DNA from: Mermis nigrescens | Lineage: Eukaryota > Nematoda > Enoplea > Mermithida > Mermithidae | DNA length: 64,000 nucleotides | Direction: 5' to 3' | Assembly (NCBI GenBank): GCA_036768485.1 | Contig: JAVLUZ010000154.1 | Span: 36,317,769-36,381,768 of the forward strand | Shown: positions 34,296 through 46,754 of the stretch, one piece after another | How the letters are laid out: each line of letters opens with the position of its first letter | Position numbering within the stretch: position 1 is the stretch's first letter | Notes under the pieces: generated by a model | Told to the model about the DNA's origin: nothing | What the model saw: only the letters and a program-made list of their open reading frames with translations | Database searches by the model: none | Position numbers and translations under genes: made by a program

Positions 34296-35066
34296 GTACG
34301 AGATATGTCATTTAGAGGTTATGTGCTTGCTGTTCATTCTAATATCCGCTTCATTAAGTTCATTAGGTACCTATGAAATATTTCAATACTGTTACTGTTT
34401 ATTTTTGCCTTTGAGTAAGATTTTCAAACTTATTATTCATTTAATACTTTTGTCTTGCTAGGCTTAGATTGTGATGACTAAACGAATTTTTAGAAGTAGA
34501 ATCATTTCATCATAGAATTTTTGAAATTCAAAATGGGGTTAGATGGGCGTTACGTCCTTTGAACGGTTCAAAAGTCAGGTAAAATAGGTCTATTTATTTA
34601 TATGTCTGAAACGATGCATAAATTTTCTGCCTGTGTAGGCTAGAAAATGGTTTACTTTATTGCACTTGAAAGGACCCATTTCCCATTGTTGTGAATATAA
34701 TCTAAATATATGATCACGTTTTGCACTAAAACGTTATCCTACCAATCTGAGTCAGTATTTAAATTCCTAAAATTCACTTATTCGTCATCCAGACCCTTTG
34801 TTTAATAAAAGTACAATCGAACCTCGTTAGTAAACACCCCGAGGGGACCAAGGCGAGGGGTTTCGTGTTTACTTTCCGAGTTAAAGTTACTGATTTTCAT
34901 CCGTCGAAAAGCGCTGTTATGATCAAAAGTCCTATAATATGGTGAGACGTCACTGTGTCCCTTTGTATAATTATGATTTCGACATTCATTGTACATAAAA
35001 GCGTGCTCAATAATATCCAAGACGACGTGTTTAGTAATCGGCAGTAATCGGACCGATGCCTCGGCA

Positions 35067-35140
35067 GGGCTCTGCGTTTTTTGGACCCTCGGCCTCGGCG
35101 CCGAGGGAAAGCTAAAAAGTGCCGAGGCGCCGAGAGATAA
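35067..35140. repeat. hAT left end with CTCGGCGCCGAG palindromes, unpaired
   Basis: CAGGGCTCTGCG followed by CCCTCGGCCTCGGCGCCGAGG and AAAGTGCCGAGGCGCCGAG resembles the GC-palindrome subtermini of the hAT elements at 48774 and 49792. No matching right end was found nearby. Confidence 0.45.
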
Positions 35141-36742
35141 AATAAAATTTTTGCAAGTATAATTTATTAGCGACTCAATCTGTTTGTTGTTTACTAGCCC
35201 TCTGTAGCACCCTGGCTGAAAATAAATTGTTCACTGCTCAGTTATTGTAGTCGTTTTCGATCTTTTGATTTCATAGACTCCATCCTATTTGTTTTTCACA
35301 TTATTTTTCTAAAGATTAAATTTTCTGCATTGCTCAACTTAAATTGAAAAGGATGCGAAATGGCGCATAAAAGAATCAACGTTTCGAAATTTTCTGATCA
35401 CTGATTTCTAAACTGAGCGTAAGAGGATAAAAACGTCAAAGATTTTCGACGTTTTGCGCGACATGTCAATTACTGCAACCCTTATCTTCCAGAAGGTTGC
35501 AAGATTGATCAGAAAATGATACAAATTTCAAACGTTTCTGGTGCTTCGCGCCAGACCTTGTTGCGTTTATTTAGAAAAGTGCAAGAATCAATTAAATTAA
35601 AATTATTAAAAAGGGAGGCTAAAAATTTAGCTTAAGTTATAAAAATGTATGCAGCAATTTTAGTTGCCTTTGATCATTCTTTTTCTTTACATTTCCTGCC
35701 AGTAATGAGCGTTAAACGCTATTCAATGTCATGTTGATAAACAATTTAGTTATTTCTAGAATACTTGAAACGTTTAATTAACTAAATTTCTGTAACAAAA
35801 ATGATTTTAGAGATGATGAAACAAGAAAAAATCATTTTGCACGTAAATAACGGATTTTTGAGGCTAACCTCGACAGTTTCGAAAAAATCTTGAATACTGC
35901 CTCATGTCTAGATATTCTGAATCCGACACATAAGCAGGAATGAATCGAGAGATAGGAAATTTTCTCCGGGAAGTGAGGCAAAATGAAGGCAAAAAACGGA
36001 TGAAAATTGAAAATTTTATTCAAAAGTGCTTTAAATTTACCATTTCAGCACTTATCAGTTTTGGAGATCATTTTAACTCGGAAAAGCTCGATTCTTGCCC
36101 CCCCTTAGACCGGCTGAATCCCAAATCGGTGTGGTGCATCTATGATCAGGAGGATTTGTCTCAAAAATAGCATCTTTTGTCTCAAAAGTGAAGCGAATTC
36201 TAGTCATCATAGTTTTTATAGCAAAAACGCCAAAACTCTAAAAATGGTTCAATCCTTATTAGAGCCTTACCGGGGCTGCCGTCTCTTGCCAGGGCAGTGG
36301 ATGGGGCCTGGAAACATACTATATCATGAGTCGTATGACTTCCATGCTGACATTCGTTTATATAATGTGTAGGTAGCTAGCTCTTATTCGTCCCATGTAA
36401 TAGCGATATAAAATAATAATAAAATAATTAATAAAATTTATTATAATTATGACGCATAGCACCTTTACTCAAGATAAGATCATATTCAGTTGAAAAATTT
36501 TTCTTTACCATATTAAATATTTATATGCTGTTTATGATTGTATTGTAAATTTTTACACTTAGTTTTTCAGCTTTTTAGGTAAGCAATCGAATGCCCTTGA
36601 AATTAAACGAACATAATCAAGAATTTTATGAGGTATTCTATGAAAACAATTTAATTTTCAATAAGGATTTTATGCAGCGAGATATATATTGAACTGCTCT
36701 CGTATCTATGTACTTAAGCTGTAAGCATACATGCACTTAGGG

Positions 36743-37160
36743 CCGTATTCACGAAGGCGATTTAGCTTCAATCGATTCAAGGTCTTAAATCGATTATACT
36801 AAATCGAGATTTAAATCGATTTAAGGCAATGACGATTTAAGGATAATTCGTATTTACAAAGGCGATTCAACAATATTTTAACTAAATTGACTTAAAGTGC
36901 ATGAAAAATAGTTTCTGCATAACAAGAGATAATGAAGGAACAAGCAAAAAAATATGTACACAGGTAATTTTGAAAGGTTTTCCGTATTGTCTTCTTGACA
37001 TTTTGCACTATAAAGTAAACGAATTCAATATGTCAGGCCATTCAAAAGCTAGGAAACCAAATTTCGAGACTGAGGAATTGTATTTCTCACTTGAATGCGT
37101 TCGTCAAAGAGCAACAATATTGGAAAAACAAGGAAAGCAATTCAAAAGCATTGGCTAATA
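36743..37160 (+). mobile_element. Possible Harbinger-type fragment with Myb/SANT-like ORF
   Basis: GGGCCGTATTCACGAA at 36741 resembles PIF/Harbinger termini. An AATCGATT-rich stretch follows. An open frame 36901-37158 includes MSGHSKARKPNFETEE and YFSLECVRQRATILEKQ; the RKPNFxxEE...R..IL pattern resembles the start of Myb/SANT-like proteins of Harbinger elements. The frame ends after 86 codons and no right TIR was found. Low certainty. Confidence 0.35.
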
Positions 37161-38561
37161 AAGATAAATGTTGGTTCTGTTTCCTTTCTTAAGCAATAGT
37201 GAATTCGAAACTCTTCGTCATTATCGACTATAGTTGTATTTGTGAATGAGTGTTTGTATGTTCGGGGTTGGCTCCGTAACATAACACTTGGTGGGCTGAC
37301 GTGGCCCGAGCTCGGCCTACCGACTGGAGGTGCAGTAGCGACATTTGAATTTCGCCAACCCCACCCATGTACCCTGTACAGGAGTAAAGCGGGAGGCGTT
37401 CCTATGCTCAAGCATGGTCGATTTTTTATCAAATTTCGAAAATCGGAATAAATTCAGCTTACACTATTTCCGGGTTACGGTGCTTTTGTCACGTGCGTTA
37501 TAACATAGGATAGGACGTAATATGGCATATATATTGCTACAAGGTGGGCAATTCTATACGGTACAATGATGTGATATAAGATACCCTTTCTGTGCCATAA
37601 CATGCAGTGATATAAGATAGAAGATACCCTCTGCTATAACAAATGAGTGATATAAGATAGAAGATACCTTTTGCTACAACAAACAAAAAATTTCTAAAAC
37701 ATCAAAAATATGGTTTGACCAAAAAAATTTTCCAAAACATCCCAAAACATCAAAAATATGATTTTGGCTGAAGAATTTTCAAAATCATTCTGTAACGTCA
37801 AAAATATGGATTTGTTCAAAAAATGGTTGACAAAAAACATTTTCAAAATTTGAGGGAAAATTCTGGGTTAAATAGTAAATATAGTTAGATTAAGGCCGGA
37901 AGCGAATAAAAGTCAAGGCTTAAAATGATTGGAATTAGCCAGAACCTGAGAATTAAACGCTATTTAAACCTTTCTATCCATTTTTAATATCATTTTGCTC
38001 GAAAAATCTCTAAGACGCCTAGAGCAGGCTAACCCCAGATCGCAAATGCAACTATGACTGAAGTTGGTTGGAATTATAAAAGAGCGCCAAACGGTGCCCA
38101 GCAGCATAATCTGAAGTATTACTCTGTCCACTCATTCATTCAGACACTTGTTGTCCATTATTTTGTGCATATTTGATAGTCCAAGTCATTCCATCATTCT
38201 TATTATCATTTATTTTCATGCAAACAATCACGAATATTTAAGAAGACTAAAATATGACGAATTAAAGCATTTTTACGATTTTTGACGGGGGGAAGGAACG
38301 ACAGAAACATTTGAAAAATCAATGTAAACTCATGATTTTAGCGCCATAAATAGCCGTAAAAATTATTCGTTCACCCCACTCCCTTAGGAAACTCGGTTTA
38401 ACCCCTCCCAAAACTTTTGAGCTTGTGCATCTATGATGTAACTGACATAGTGCATCAACGCAATCATGTTTGCAAAAGTAAAAAATTTAGTAAGATTGAA
38501 ATGTCTCATAAAATGATTTTTAATAAATATTAATTATATACATGCGTATTTATTATAATAG

Positions 38562-38740
38562 CGCCCCTGGCCATTCGCGCCATCTAACCGACGAACAGTG
38601 CCGTCGTTCAATGTGGCAGCGTCACAGCGGCTATGAATTGATTTTCAAGCGTTGCCGATGCGCATGCGGCGGTTTTTTGAAGCGATGCGACAAGCAAGAG
38701 GCCGAAAGCGCGACAGTTGTATCCGCTGATGGCGCCAGTG
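38562..38740 (+). CDS. Headcase-like gene, conserved C-rich exon (3' border uncertain)
   Basis: The acceptor TTATTATAATAG ends at 38561. The product PGHSRHLTDEQCRRSMWQRH then YELIFKRCRCACGGFLK matches the hallmark of headcase: a W/H-x-EKQ-x-R segment, MW-x-K/R, then an aromatic-rich strand and CxCxCG. This is the strongest evidence for the gene. A donor could be GTATCC at 38720 (phase 0) or GTGATG near 38735. The acceptor phase (2) does not match the preceding donor (1), so a small exon is unseen, or a splice site is misread, or the locus has decayed. Confidence 0.6.
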
Positions 38741-40737
38741 ATGCGGCAAAATCACTGAACCGTTTAGTTCATGTTTTTGTTTATATTTTTTATTTTTCAG
38801 ATACGATAGCTTATCGTATATTCTTTGGCTCGCGCTTTGTTGTTTTGAATTACGATGACTTTTTAACAAATCCATAGCATACATGCACACGGTCAAAAGC
38901 TCCGGGAGGGGGTAAACCGAGTTTCTTAGGGAAGGGAAGTAAATGAGTAATTTTTCACTTATTTAATGTCAAATTTTGGTACTTGATTTGTCGTATTTTA
39001 TTTTTCATGAACATTATGCTTAAATTTGCATGAAAGCAATAACAAGTAGGACAATGGAAGTGACGTTCAACATCAGAAATGTACAAAATAACGGAAGAAA
39101 ATTGTCTGGATGGAACGAATTGAACGGTCAATTGCTGTAAAAATAAGTTTATGTACTTGAATTAAACTCTTAGCCGTTATTTGACGCTTTTTACGTTTCA
39201 AGCAACCAGTTTTGGTCCAAAATGGCGACGTTGACACAACAAAAACAGATGGGACAATTTTTAGTTGCTTATTAGTTCATTATTTTATTTACATTTCAAA
39301 CACCATTGTTTAGCTGTATGCTGAACGAATGGAAATTGATATTAACTTCTCCGTCCGATAACTATATTTGTTTTGTTAACAGTATAAATATCTAATGCGT
39401 CCGTCTATATTGCTTTGAACAAAATGTATTTAAATAATGCTTAGGAACATACATACATGGGAAAGGTAGAGGTGACCGAGAGGGGGTGAAATCCGCGAAT
39501 TATCATATAGTAAATTTTGGTCTTTGTTTTTTACAATTACTCTTTGAACATGTACGTAAAAAGATGGTCATCAAAAGTCAAATTGCATTCTGTACATGTA
39601 AATTCTACGGCACTACAATATAGAACTGTGATGTAACTAGGTACATCCCTACGCTCCTACATTCGTGAACTATTTTTAACACTTACATCGTTCACGCCCC
39701 TTCGTACATATAACTTTACTACGCGTCTTTGAGAGGCTCTTAGTTCGGCTCTCACTTTCTTCGAGACACAGTCGTGTCATTTAACGCGCTCTTGTTGTAA
39801 GATCCATTAGTTTCTTACCTAATTAACTTGGTGATCATTAGAGCTTTACAATCTAGAAACCGTATTGAGAAAAAGAACCATTTAGTACCTACAGTACTAA
39901 TAGGCAGAAACCCCACTACATTACAAGTACACTAGCACGTTATGTGCGGTAAATGTTTTTGACCCCTTAGCTAATTTATGGGTTTCTACCGGTAAGAAAT
40001 ACCCGAAAAATTTTGATATTTTAATCGTTTTTAGGCAGAATTTTTAGTCTTTATTCAGCAGTAAGTTTAAAAATTGCCTTGCGACATTTTTCGTTTTCTC
40101 AAAATAGCCTGACAATACCTGATTTTCCAAAACTTTAGATGGGATAATACCCCTCACCCCCATTCCCATATGCGCTTTGAAATAAGAGACTAGTCCACAA
40201 CTTTTATCATGACCTGGAAAGGCTCAAACTACATACATACATATATCATCATATGTATATACTTATCTTATGTGCATGTATAGATCCTTTCAAGTTTTTC
40301 CAAAGTTCCTTTTTTAAGCTCGAAAAAGAAGGATACGCTTCAAAAACATTATTTTTTTGGCGTTTCTGACAATGCTCTATCTTTTTAGAGCGTAGAAGTA
40401 TAAGAAATTTCCAAAAATATCTGGAATATGCCAGTGAATTGAAAAGGATATAATTAGAGAATTAGTACATGGCGCGAAGCGCCGAAAATTTGATTTTTGA
40501 GCACACAGGTAGCTGAAACGTTTCAAACAGCACTTTTCTAAGAATTTTTCGGAAAATTGCGAATTCTGAGGGATGAGAAAATTTCCGGAGACGTGAAAAC
40601 CTTTCTCGGTGTGAAACTCCCTCTTCCTTAATTTTTTTCGAGAAAATGCTAATTTCTGGTTTGAAATCTTATCTTAATGCAGTGAAAATTCTGAGTAGCT
40701 GTAGCATGTTTTATTCTCATTTGAGGAGGGCAGCGAC
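38741..40737 (+). other. Headcase-like intron 3, first part
   Basis: Mostly unassigned. A segment at 40300-40640 with GGCGCGAAGCGCC at 40471 belongs to the repeat family seen at 48180-48420, 56820-57110 and 60240-61260. Confidence 0.4.
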
Positions 40738-40977
40738 CATGAGTGGGCGGCACCAAAATTCTGGGGAGAGTGCAAGATTTTTAAAACGTCAAAAAATGGC
40801 CTTAAAAAATGGTAGTACGGCGAAAAAACACAATTTTTCAACGTTTCTCATTGAGCACTATCGATTGGTATCAAAACATCGCGAAAAAATTCAAAAATTG
40901 AATTCTGGGGGGTATTTTGGTTTCTGGTTGTGCATACTTCCCTTCCCAAACCCCCACGCCCAGGTATGGCAGCGACT
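40738..40977. mobile_element. 240-bp P-family MITE, 9-bp TSD GGCAGCGAC
   Basis: Shares the CCAAAATTCTGGGG end, the ACGTTTCTCATTGAGC core and the CCCACGCCCAGGTAT end with other P copies. GGCAGCGAC is present at 40729-40737 and 40978-40986. It sits in the intron before the last headcase-like exon. Confidence 0.85.
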
Positions 40978-41085
40978 CTGCGTTGAATTATGCATTAGCT
41001 TGTTATATTTGTTTTTTGCACTAGTGTTTAGGTATTTTAGAATTTGCTTTTAAATGCTTTTCGATAAAAATTCTTTATTCTTTAG

Positions 41086-41517
41086 GCAAAGAGTAAGAAG
41101 AAGAAGGGGAAGACCAAAAAGGAACTTCCAAAACTCTCTGTGCCTAATTTCAATCTAGTTGGATCGTCTTCTTATTCGAGAAAAGTTCCAATAACCAACT
41201 CTTTGCAGAAACAGCCAGAAATCGATGAAGCGGTCGAAAATGAAAATAAACGCCAAGTTTACATTCCGGGACTGTTGAATAAAGATTCGAGTTCTGCTGC
41301 CTTTCCTGCTACTCAGCCGGGCAAATTCTGCCAAAAATCGATTAAATCAAAAGAGGTCCAGCCGGAAGTTGACACCCCTAAAAATGATTCGTTAATAGCT
41401 GCGATTTTCGAGCCCATTCCGCAACATTGTTCGTCCGATATTTATTACGACGTAGTTAAATTTGTGGATCTGGAAAAATATTTTAAGAAGGCGGTTGACT
41501 TGTTCGATGCCTTATAA
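41086..41517 (+). CDS. Headcase-like gene, candidate last exon
   Basis: The acceptor TTTATTCTTTAG ends at 41085. The exon opens with a lysine run (KSKKKKGKTKKELPKL), then a serine-, asparagine- and lysine-rich region, and ends ...EKYFKKAVDLFDAL with a stop at 41515-41517. It is a 143-codon open frame starting in phase 0. Nothing here identifies a domain; it is joined to the headcase-like exons because of strand, distance and phase 0 after GTATCC. It could instead be the end of an unrelated gene. A basic, low-complexity region follows the zinc module in known headcase proteins. Confidence 0.45.
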   Translation, partial: AKSKKKKGKTKKELPKLSVPNFNLVGSSSYSRKVPITNSLQKQPEIDEAVENENKRQVYIPGLLNKDSSSAAFPATQPGKFCQKSIKSKEVQPEVDTPKNDSLIAAIFEPIPQHCSSDIYYDVVKFVDLEKYFKKAVDLFDAL

Positions 41518-41673
41518 ACTACTTTAAATAATTTTATTATCAGCGGCTTAATTATGTAATCAAGCGTTCTATTTTGATAACGTTCGATAATATCCTGAGT
41601 TTCTCGTATGTAACATCGTTCTTGTATAGTCTGTTTGGCGCAACCAAATACTTAGCTCTGAGGGGATAGGGGC

Positions 41674-42249
41674 ACACATGTGCGTGGGGGTCTGAACCAC
41701 ACATTCTCACAGGGGGTGAGGGGTATTACCCCTCCTCAGGGTCCGAGACTTGAATCACTGTCAGACGATTTTGAGGTATCAAACATTTTCTGCGTGATTT
41801 TTGGGTACAAAAGCAGCGAATACATTATAATTTTGTCGGCGCTTCGCGCCGACTAATACATTTCTGTTTTGTTTACCCATAAAATACCTAGAATAAACAT
41901 AAAATGATCTGAAAAGTCAAAATTTTCGAAGAATTCGTATATTACTTACTTACAAGAGTGATGAAACTAGTCAGAATGGGACAAAAAGTAGTTGAAAAGC
42001 AGTTTTCCTTATTAAAACATGCTATATAGGATGTTTTAGCCATTTTTCACATTTGACCTTCCAAAAACGATAGACTTTAAATTTAGTGGTCCTAAATTTT
42101 GGGATCTCACCCCCTGAACTTCCGACCTTGGGAAACTATGGTCTGGACCCCCAGAATCTGAAAGACCCCCGGAATCTAATTTTTGGTGATATTTTTGGTA
42201 ATTTGGCCCCATCGGACACTCTCTAAAACTTTGTTGCTGCCCATGTATG
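41674..42249. mobile_element. 576-bp P-related element
   Basis: Starts ACACATGTGCGTGGGGG and ends GCTGCCCATGTATG. Flanks GATAGGGGC and GATAGGCGG agree at seven of nine bases. It carries a GGCGC-TTC-GCGCC hairpin at 41839. Longer than typical P copies and with a different core, so it is a sister family. Confidence 0.65.
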
Positions 42250-42452
42250 GATAGGCGGTTTTTCCCTTCCTAATGTTGGAAATACGAGTATTGTCATCAG
42301 GGGTCCCCTGAGGAAAAAATTAAAAACTCTTCAAACGCATTTTAAAGATCTCCAGAATAGATTTCAGGACACTTTTCGGCTAATCCACAAATTTTCGGCG
42401 TCGATTTTATTGTTCTCCTATAAATTTGTCATCCACGTAGCACAAGTTTGAG

Positions 42453-42953
42453 CATACATGTAAGAGCGAGATGCGGGATTCCCCACCCAAAGTCGGCCGT
42501 TCCCCGACATCCCCCCAAAGCCAGAAAATTTTTGCCCTCCCCTGATTTTTGGAAAAATCGATTTTTTTGGTTATTTGTAGGCGTTTTTTGGCCGTGTTGG
42601 CCCAAAATCGAAAGTCATCCCCCTCTCCCTAAAAATGGCTGGCGACCACACCTGGGCGTGGGGGGTTAGGGGGTATGCACCTCCCCAGAAACCAAAATAC
42701 CCCCAGAAATCAAAATACTCCTTCCCCCCAGAATTCAATTTTGGAAAATTTTTTTCGTTTTTTTTCGCAATTTTTTGATGCCAATGGATAGTGCTTGATG
42801 AGAAACGTCGAAAAATGGTGTTTTTATCGCCATATCACCATTTTTAAGGCCATTTTTTGACCTTCAAAAAATCTTGCACCCTCCCAGAATTTTCTTGCTG
42901 CCCACGTATGCTGGCGACCCCTCTACCAAAAATTTCGAGCCCTTAAATGTCTG
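42453..42953. mobile_element. K-family MITE, TSD AGTTTGAG, split by a P MITE
   Basis: Starts CATACATGTAAG at 42453 and ends AAATGTCTG at 42953. AGTTTGAG lies at 42445-42452 and 42954-42961. Removing the inner P element leaves ~230 bp, the normal K length. Confidence 0.85.
42648..42910. mobile_element. 263-bp P-family MITE, 9-bp TSD CTGGCGACC
   Basis: Starts ACACCTGGGCGTGGGGG and ends GCTGCCCACGTATG. CTGGCGACC at 42639-42647 and 42911-42919 is an exact 9-bp TSD within the K element. This gives the clearest definition of P ends. Confidence 0.9.
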
Positions 42954-43242
42954 AGTTTGAGTAAACAATAAACATCTTTAATAAGTGGAAATTTTCTGAC
43001 GCTGCACGCACTTTATTTATTTTCCGTATTGCTTTTCTTTGCAATGAACCAGAATTGAGTATGAATCAAGAGCAATTTTTCAGCAGAGTCGAATTTGGAT
43101 ATAATGTTGGGTGTGTAGCCATGGAATACGACATAATTTTTTAATGTGCATGAAATCAAGTTGAATTTTTAAAATTTTTTCTTCTCCAATATGCAGAGAT
43201 CGATGAGAAACGCTCAAAAACACCATTATTTTTAGTAGGATA

Positions 43243-44273
43243 TAGTGAAGGGGTTAGCATCGACACTGGCGCCAGCGCCAAGGCACCAGCACCGGACCGG
43301 TGCCAACTGTAAATTATGAATGCAGGAAAAGAGTCAAGCTAATCATCTCGTTTTTATTTACAAAACAACTTCTCAATTTGACGTTTTATCCTACTGCTAA
43401 ATTATATTTAGATGCAAACATTAATACTTGACTCGTCAGGAATAGGAATTTCGTTTCTTGCAGTGGTTGCACTAAGCTTTTGATTCATCTTGTGGGCAAA
43501 TCGCAGAATTTTACGAAATTAAAGCAAAAATTTGACTGTTTAGCATGATAGAATGTTATCTAGTTAAATATATAATTTCTTGAAAACAAAATATGATTGT
43601 TATTAATACTAAAGTAGACATTGCTAACACACGAAGCCGACAGAATACTGACATGCATGCATACAAGCGTAGATCTTTTTCTGGGAAGGAGTAATTCAGG
43701 GCGTTTGACCTCCGGAAAATGGTTGTTGGCTTAACTCTAGAAAAATGCGGCTGATTCCTGCAGAATTCTGATTTTCAGAAGCTTCAGAAAATATGATCTG
43801 TTAAGCTTTTACTTATCCTTTGGCTCAAGCCCATTAAGTTGTTCAACCCTTCGCGCTAAATAGTCACTTTTGACCATGTATCTTTGAATTTCATCGAGTT
43901 TTTTTCGAAAATTTGCTGATTTTGTTTTTTACGAGAGAACTTAGTAAGAAATGCAAAAAATTGTACCGCTAAAGCATAACACCCACTCTTTTGAGCGAAA
44001 TAAAAGGCTGTTTGGGAAAATTGTTCAGACTAGTATGCCCTCGGAATTCTCATGCTATACATCAGAAATATATGGTAGAACAATAACAGCAATAAGAGAA
44101 AGCATATGGATCTTTCCTTAAAACTAGAGAAATGACAAATTACCTACATATGAATTTTAATGCATGTCTACGTTACTGCAGCCACTTAACCCCTTTAACA
44201 TGTTCTCTTACACAAAGTATAGCACTACAGTGGCACCGGCACTGACAAAAAAAGCGGCACCGGTGCACCTCTA
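43243..44273. mobile_element. 1.03-kb non-autonomous hAT with GGCACCGG palindromes
   Basis: Starts TAGTGAAGG and ends ACCTCTA; flanks GTAGGATA and GTAGGATG agree at seven of eight bases. Subterminal CAGCACCGGACCGGTGCC and complement GGCACCGGTGCACC match the 48774-53753 family. No coding; interior unassigned. Confidence 0.7.
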
Positions 44274-44620
44274 GTAGGATGTTTGGGCTGGGCTACTATT
44301 GTTTGTACGTGTCGGAATATCTGACTCCAAAATTTTAGTCCTCCTAATTCTGAAGGCCGGCTACGTGCCTACCCTTGCGGTATCCTTTCAAGAATATTCG
44401 CAGACGTAAAGCAACAGATTACGGTAGATATGAATCAATTAAACGCATTATGGAACATCGTTACTTCAAATTAACTGAAATTGTTAAGCGAAAGGCGCAG
44501 GCTTATACGGAACAGAATAACTTCGTACACTTGATTCGTTCGATGGTCATGCGCGGATTCAATTTTATTGTGATATGAAGTTAAGGTCGTCACAACAGCG
44601 AATGAACAAACAACATCAGG

Positions 44621-44825
44621 CATACATGTAACGGCTCAAAATTTTGGGTGAGGGTGTCCCCGGCCAATTGAGGGGGAATAAAAACCTCCATTTTCGGTTA
44701 AAAACGACCAAAAAACATTTGAAAACGGCCAAAAAAATCAATTTTTCCAGAATTAGGCGGAGGCCAAAAATTTTCTGGCTTCAGGGAGAATGAGGAATCG
44801 CCCGACCCCCCCTGTTACGTGTATG
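44621..44825. mobile_element. K-family MITE
   Basis: Starts CATACATGTAAC, ends GTTACGTGTATG. ATCAGG flanks both ends, part of a probable TSD. Inverse orientation to the 42453 copy. Confidence 0.75.
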
Positions 44826-44989
44826 ATCAGGTGTTATCGCGCAATGTTGCATTATCATTTGAATTCGTCACTGTGGAAGGTTGCAAATTTTTCGTACATA
44901 CATAGGTACCTATGTTATAAAGTTATGAGGTCTTTTGAAGTTAGGCTTACTCATGCATTTTTACCACGAAGGCCCGTAGATTAGGCAGT

Positions 44990-46740
44990 CTTCGTAAATA
45001 TTTCATTAAATACTATGTACAATGTGCATATATGCTTTGTTTTTCTGGTAAGAGAAGTTTCGAGCGTGCATATGAGACGGTTCGGAATCTTACGCTGGTA
45101 GTCAGTTGGTCGTGGGGGAGGATGTATTAGCCTTTTATTTTTGGTTTAAAAAATTGAAAATGCGAATTTCCGCTCAAAAATCCAGGGGACGGGGTTGAAT
45201 TAACAACCACTGAGGATTGTAGGACGATTAACTTTAGGTGCAGCCCCTCACACCTCTCTTATTTGTACGATTTTTAGCATATCGCGTGGTTCGATGAGTG
45301 GACATACATATATCGTGTATGCACATATGTAAAGGGTCTTTTAATCTGATTCCTTTCTTGAGCCATCAATAGATTAGCATTCCTATTCTATTCCACTTTG
45401 ATGCTGAAAATTCACTACTAGATTTTCTGAATTCGTTTGATATCCTCTATAATTGCTTATCAAATGCTCGGTATTGTAATTTTTCCTTTTGTTAACTCCA
45501 CTAATGAAACATTCGCGTCCTTATTTTTGTTACGTTCAATGACCAATTCTTCGGCCTGTTATGTTTTTGCTTTCAGCATATGGATCTGCTTTATGACCGT
45601 AATTGAGTGTATCACTTATTATCGTTTTTAGATTGTTAACCGTATCTTGTTTTGTGTGACGAGTACGTACTACGATACTAATTACGTGCATAGTATGCAG
45701 GAATTTCTTTGTACTCGTAGGCATTGAATTAAAATTGCCTATCTTCTGTCGCGCAGTATTGGAAGAAATGGACTCCTAAAGGATACGAACATGCAGTGTT
45801 ACATATTCGTATAATTTTGAATTTAATTGATGTTATTATGTCTGAATAAAGTTCGCGCGTTGTGACTTCATCCAGATTACGATGCAAATTTAAATGTATT
45901 TTCGCGAAATTTTTTATTATTCGTTTTTAGTGGCAAGGTTGTTACTGTGATTTAGACAGCATCCATTCGTTTGTATCCGTACAAGCACCGGGAAGCGTAA
46001 TCGAGTGTTTGGTGTCTTTGAAATCGAACATTTTGTGTTTAATTCTACAAATACTGTCCTTAGTCGACAAAGGGGATATTTTGTCATCATTGTCATCACG
46101 TAGTTGAGATTTTATACTTTTATCGAACCTATAAATATTAAAGCAAGTATATTTCTGAATGTTACGGATGTGACGTATGTGTATGTACGCTTTTATTTCA
46201 TCTCTGTTACATCCCTTGAACTCCATATAGTTTGGTGGTATGTACAGATATACGACCGCTCATAAAATGACTAATCTAATTCCTGTAGCATTTCGTTTGA
46301 AGCGATGCTGCGGACAATGACGCATAAATATGTAGCTCAAGGCTGTATGACTATGAGTATGTAGGCATATGTAGAAAATTTCAGTCTGTTTATATCATGT
46401 GAATTCGAAATATAGGTATGTAGTACACGATCTCAGTCATCCAATCTCGCAACTAATACAATTTGTACCTTTTCAAAAGTGCTCTGATTAACAACAAATT
46501 ATCGTGTATGTGTACTTTCTATAAAAATCAATAAACTTTATTTGCATCGACTTGATCTGCCTTGAATGCTTCTGTCAAGTAAGAGATACAGAATTTTTCA
46601 TCTATGTAGTACAAGGCGCATATGGTAGATAGTCAGAATATCGCTTCGGGGGGGGTGAAGCCACACCCAAAATTTTAAGAGTGTTTAGCATCAGTACCGG
46701 GCTTATTAATTACCCAGTTATTTCGTAGCGTTATACTCCG
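44990..46740. other. No supported feature
   Basis: AT-rich sequence without a frame showing a recognisable domain, TIR or tandem array. Small frames are of random length. Confidence 0.4.
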
Positions 46741-46754
46741 AGTAGGACCTTCGG

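Larger units (their letters stand above)
34296..38561 (+). other. Headcase-like intron 2
   Basis: 4.3 kb. It holds a GC-rich hAT left end at ~35067, a Y-family copy near 35880-36150, a Harbinger-like fragment at 36743-37160 and short direct repeats of GATATAAGATA at 37570-37680. Nothing else could be assigned. Confidence 0.45.

Noticed and set aside
38542..38561. ATG at 38542 as the start of a separate small gene
   Set aside because: The first six codons precede a good acceptor and similarity to headcase starts after it; a spliced exon explains it better.
40646..41053. 135-codon open frame as a gene
   Set aside because: Most of it is the P-family MITE at 40738-40977 read by chance.
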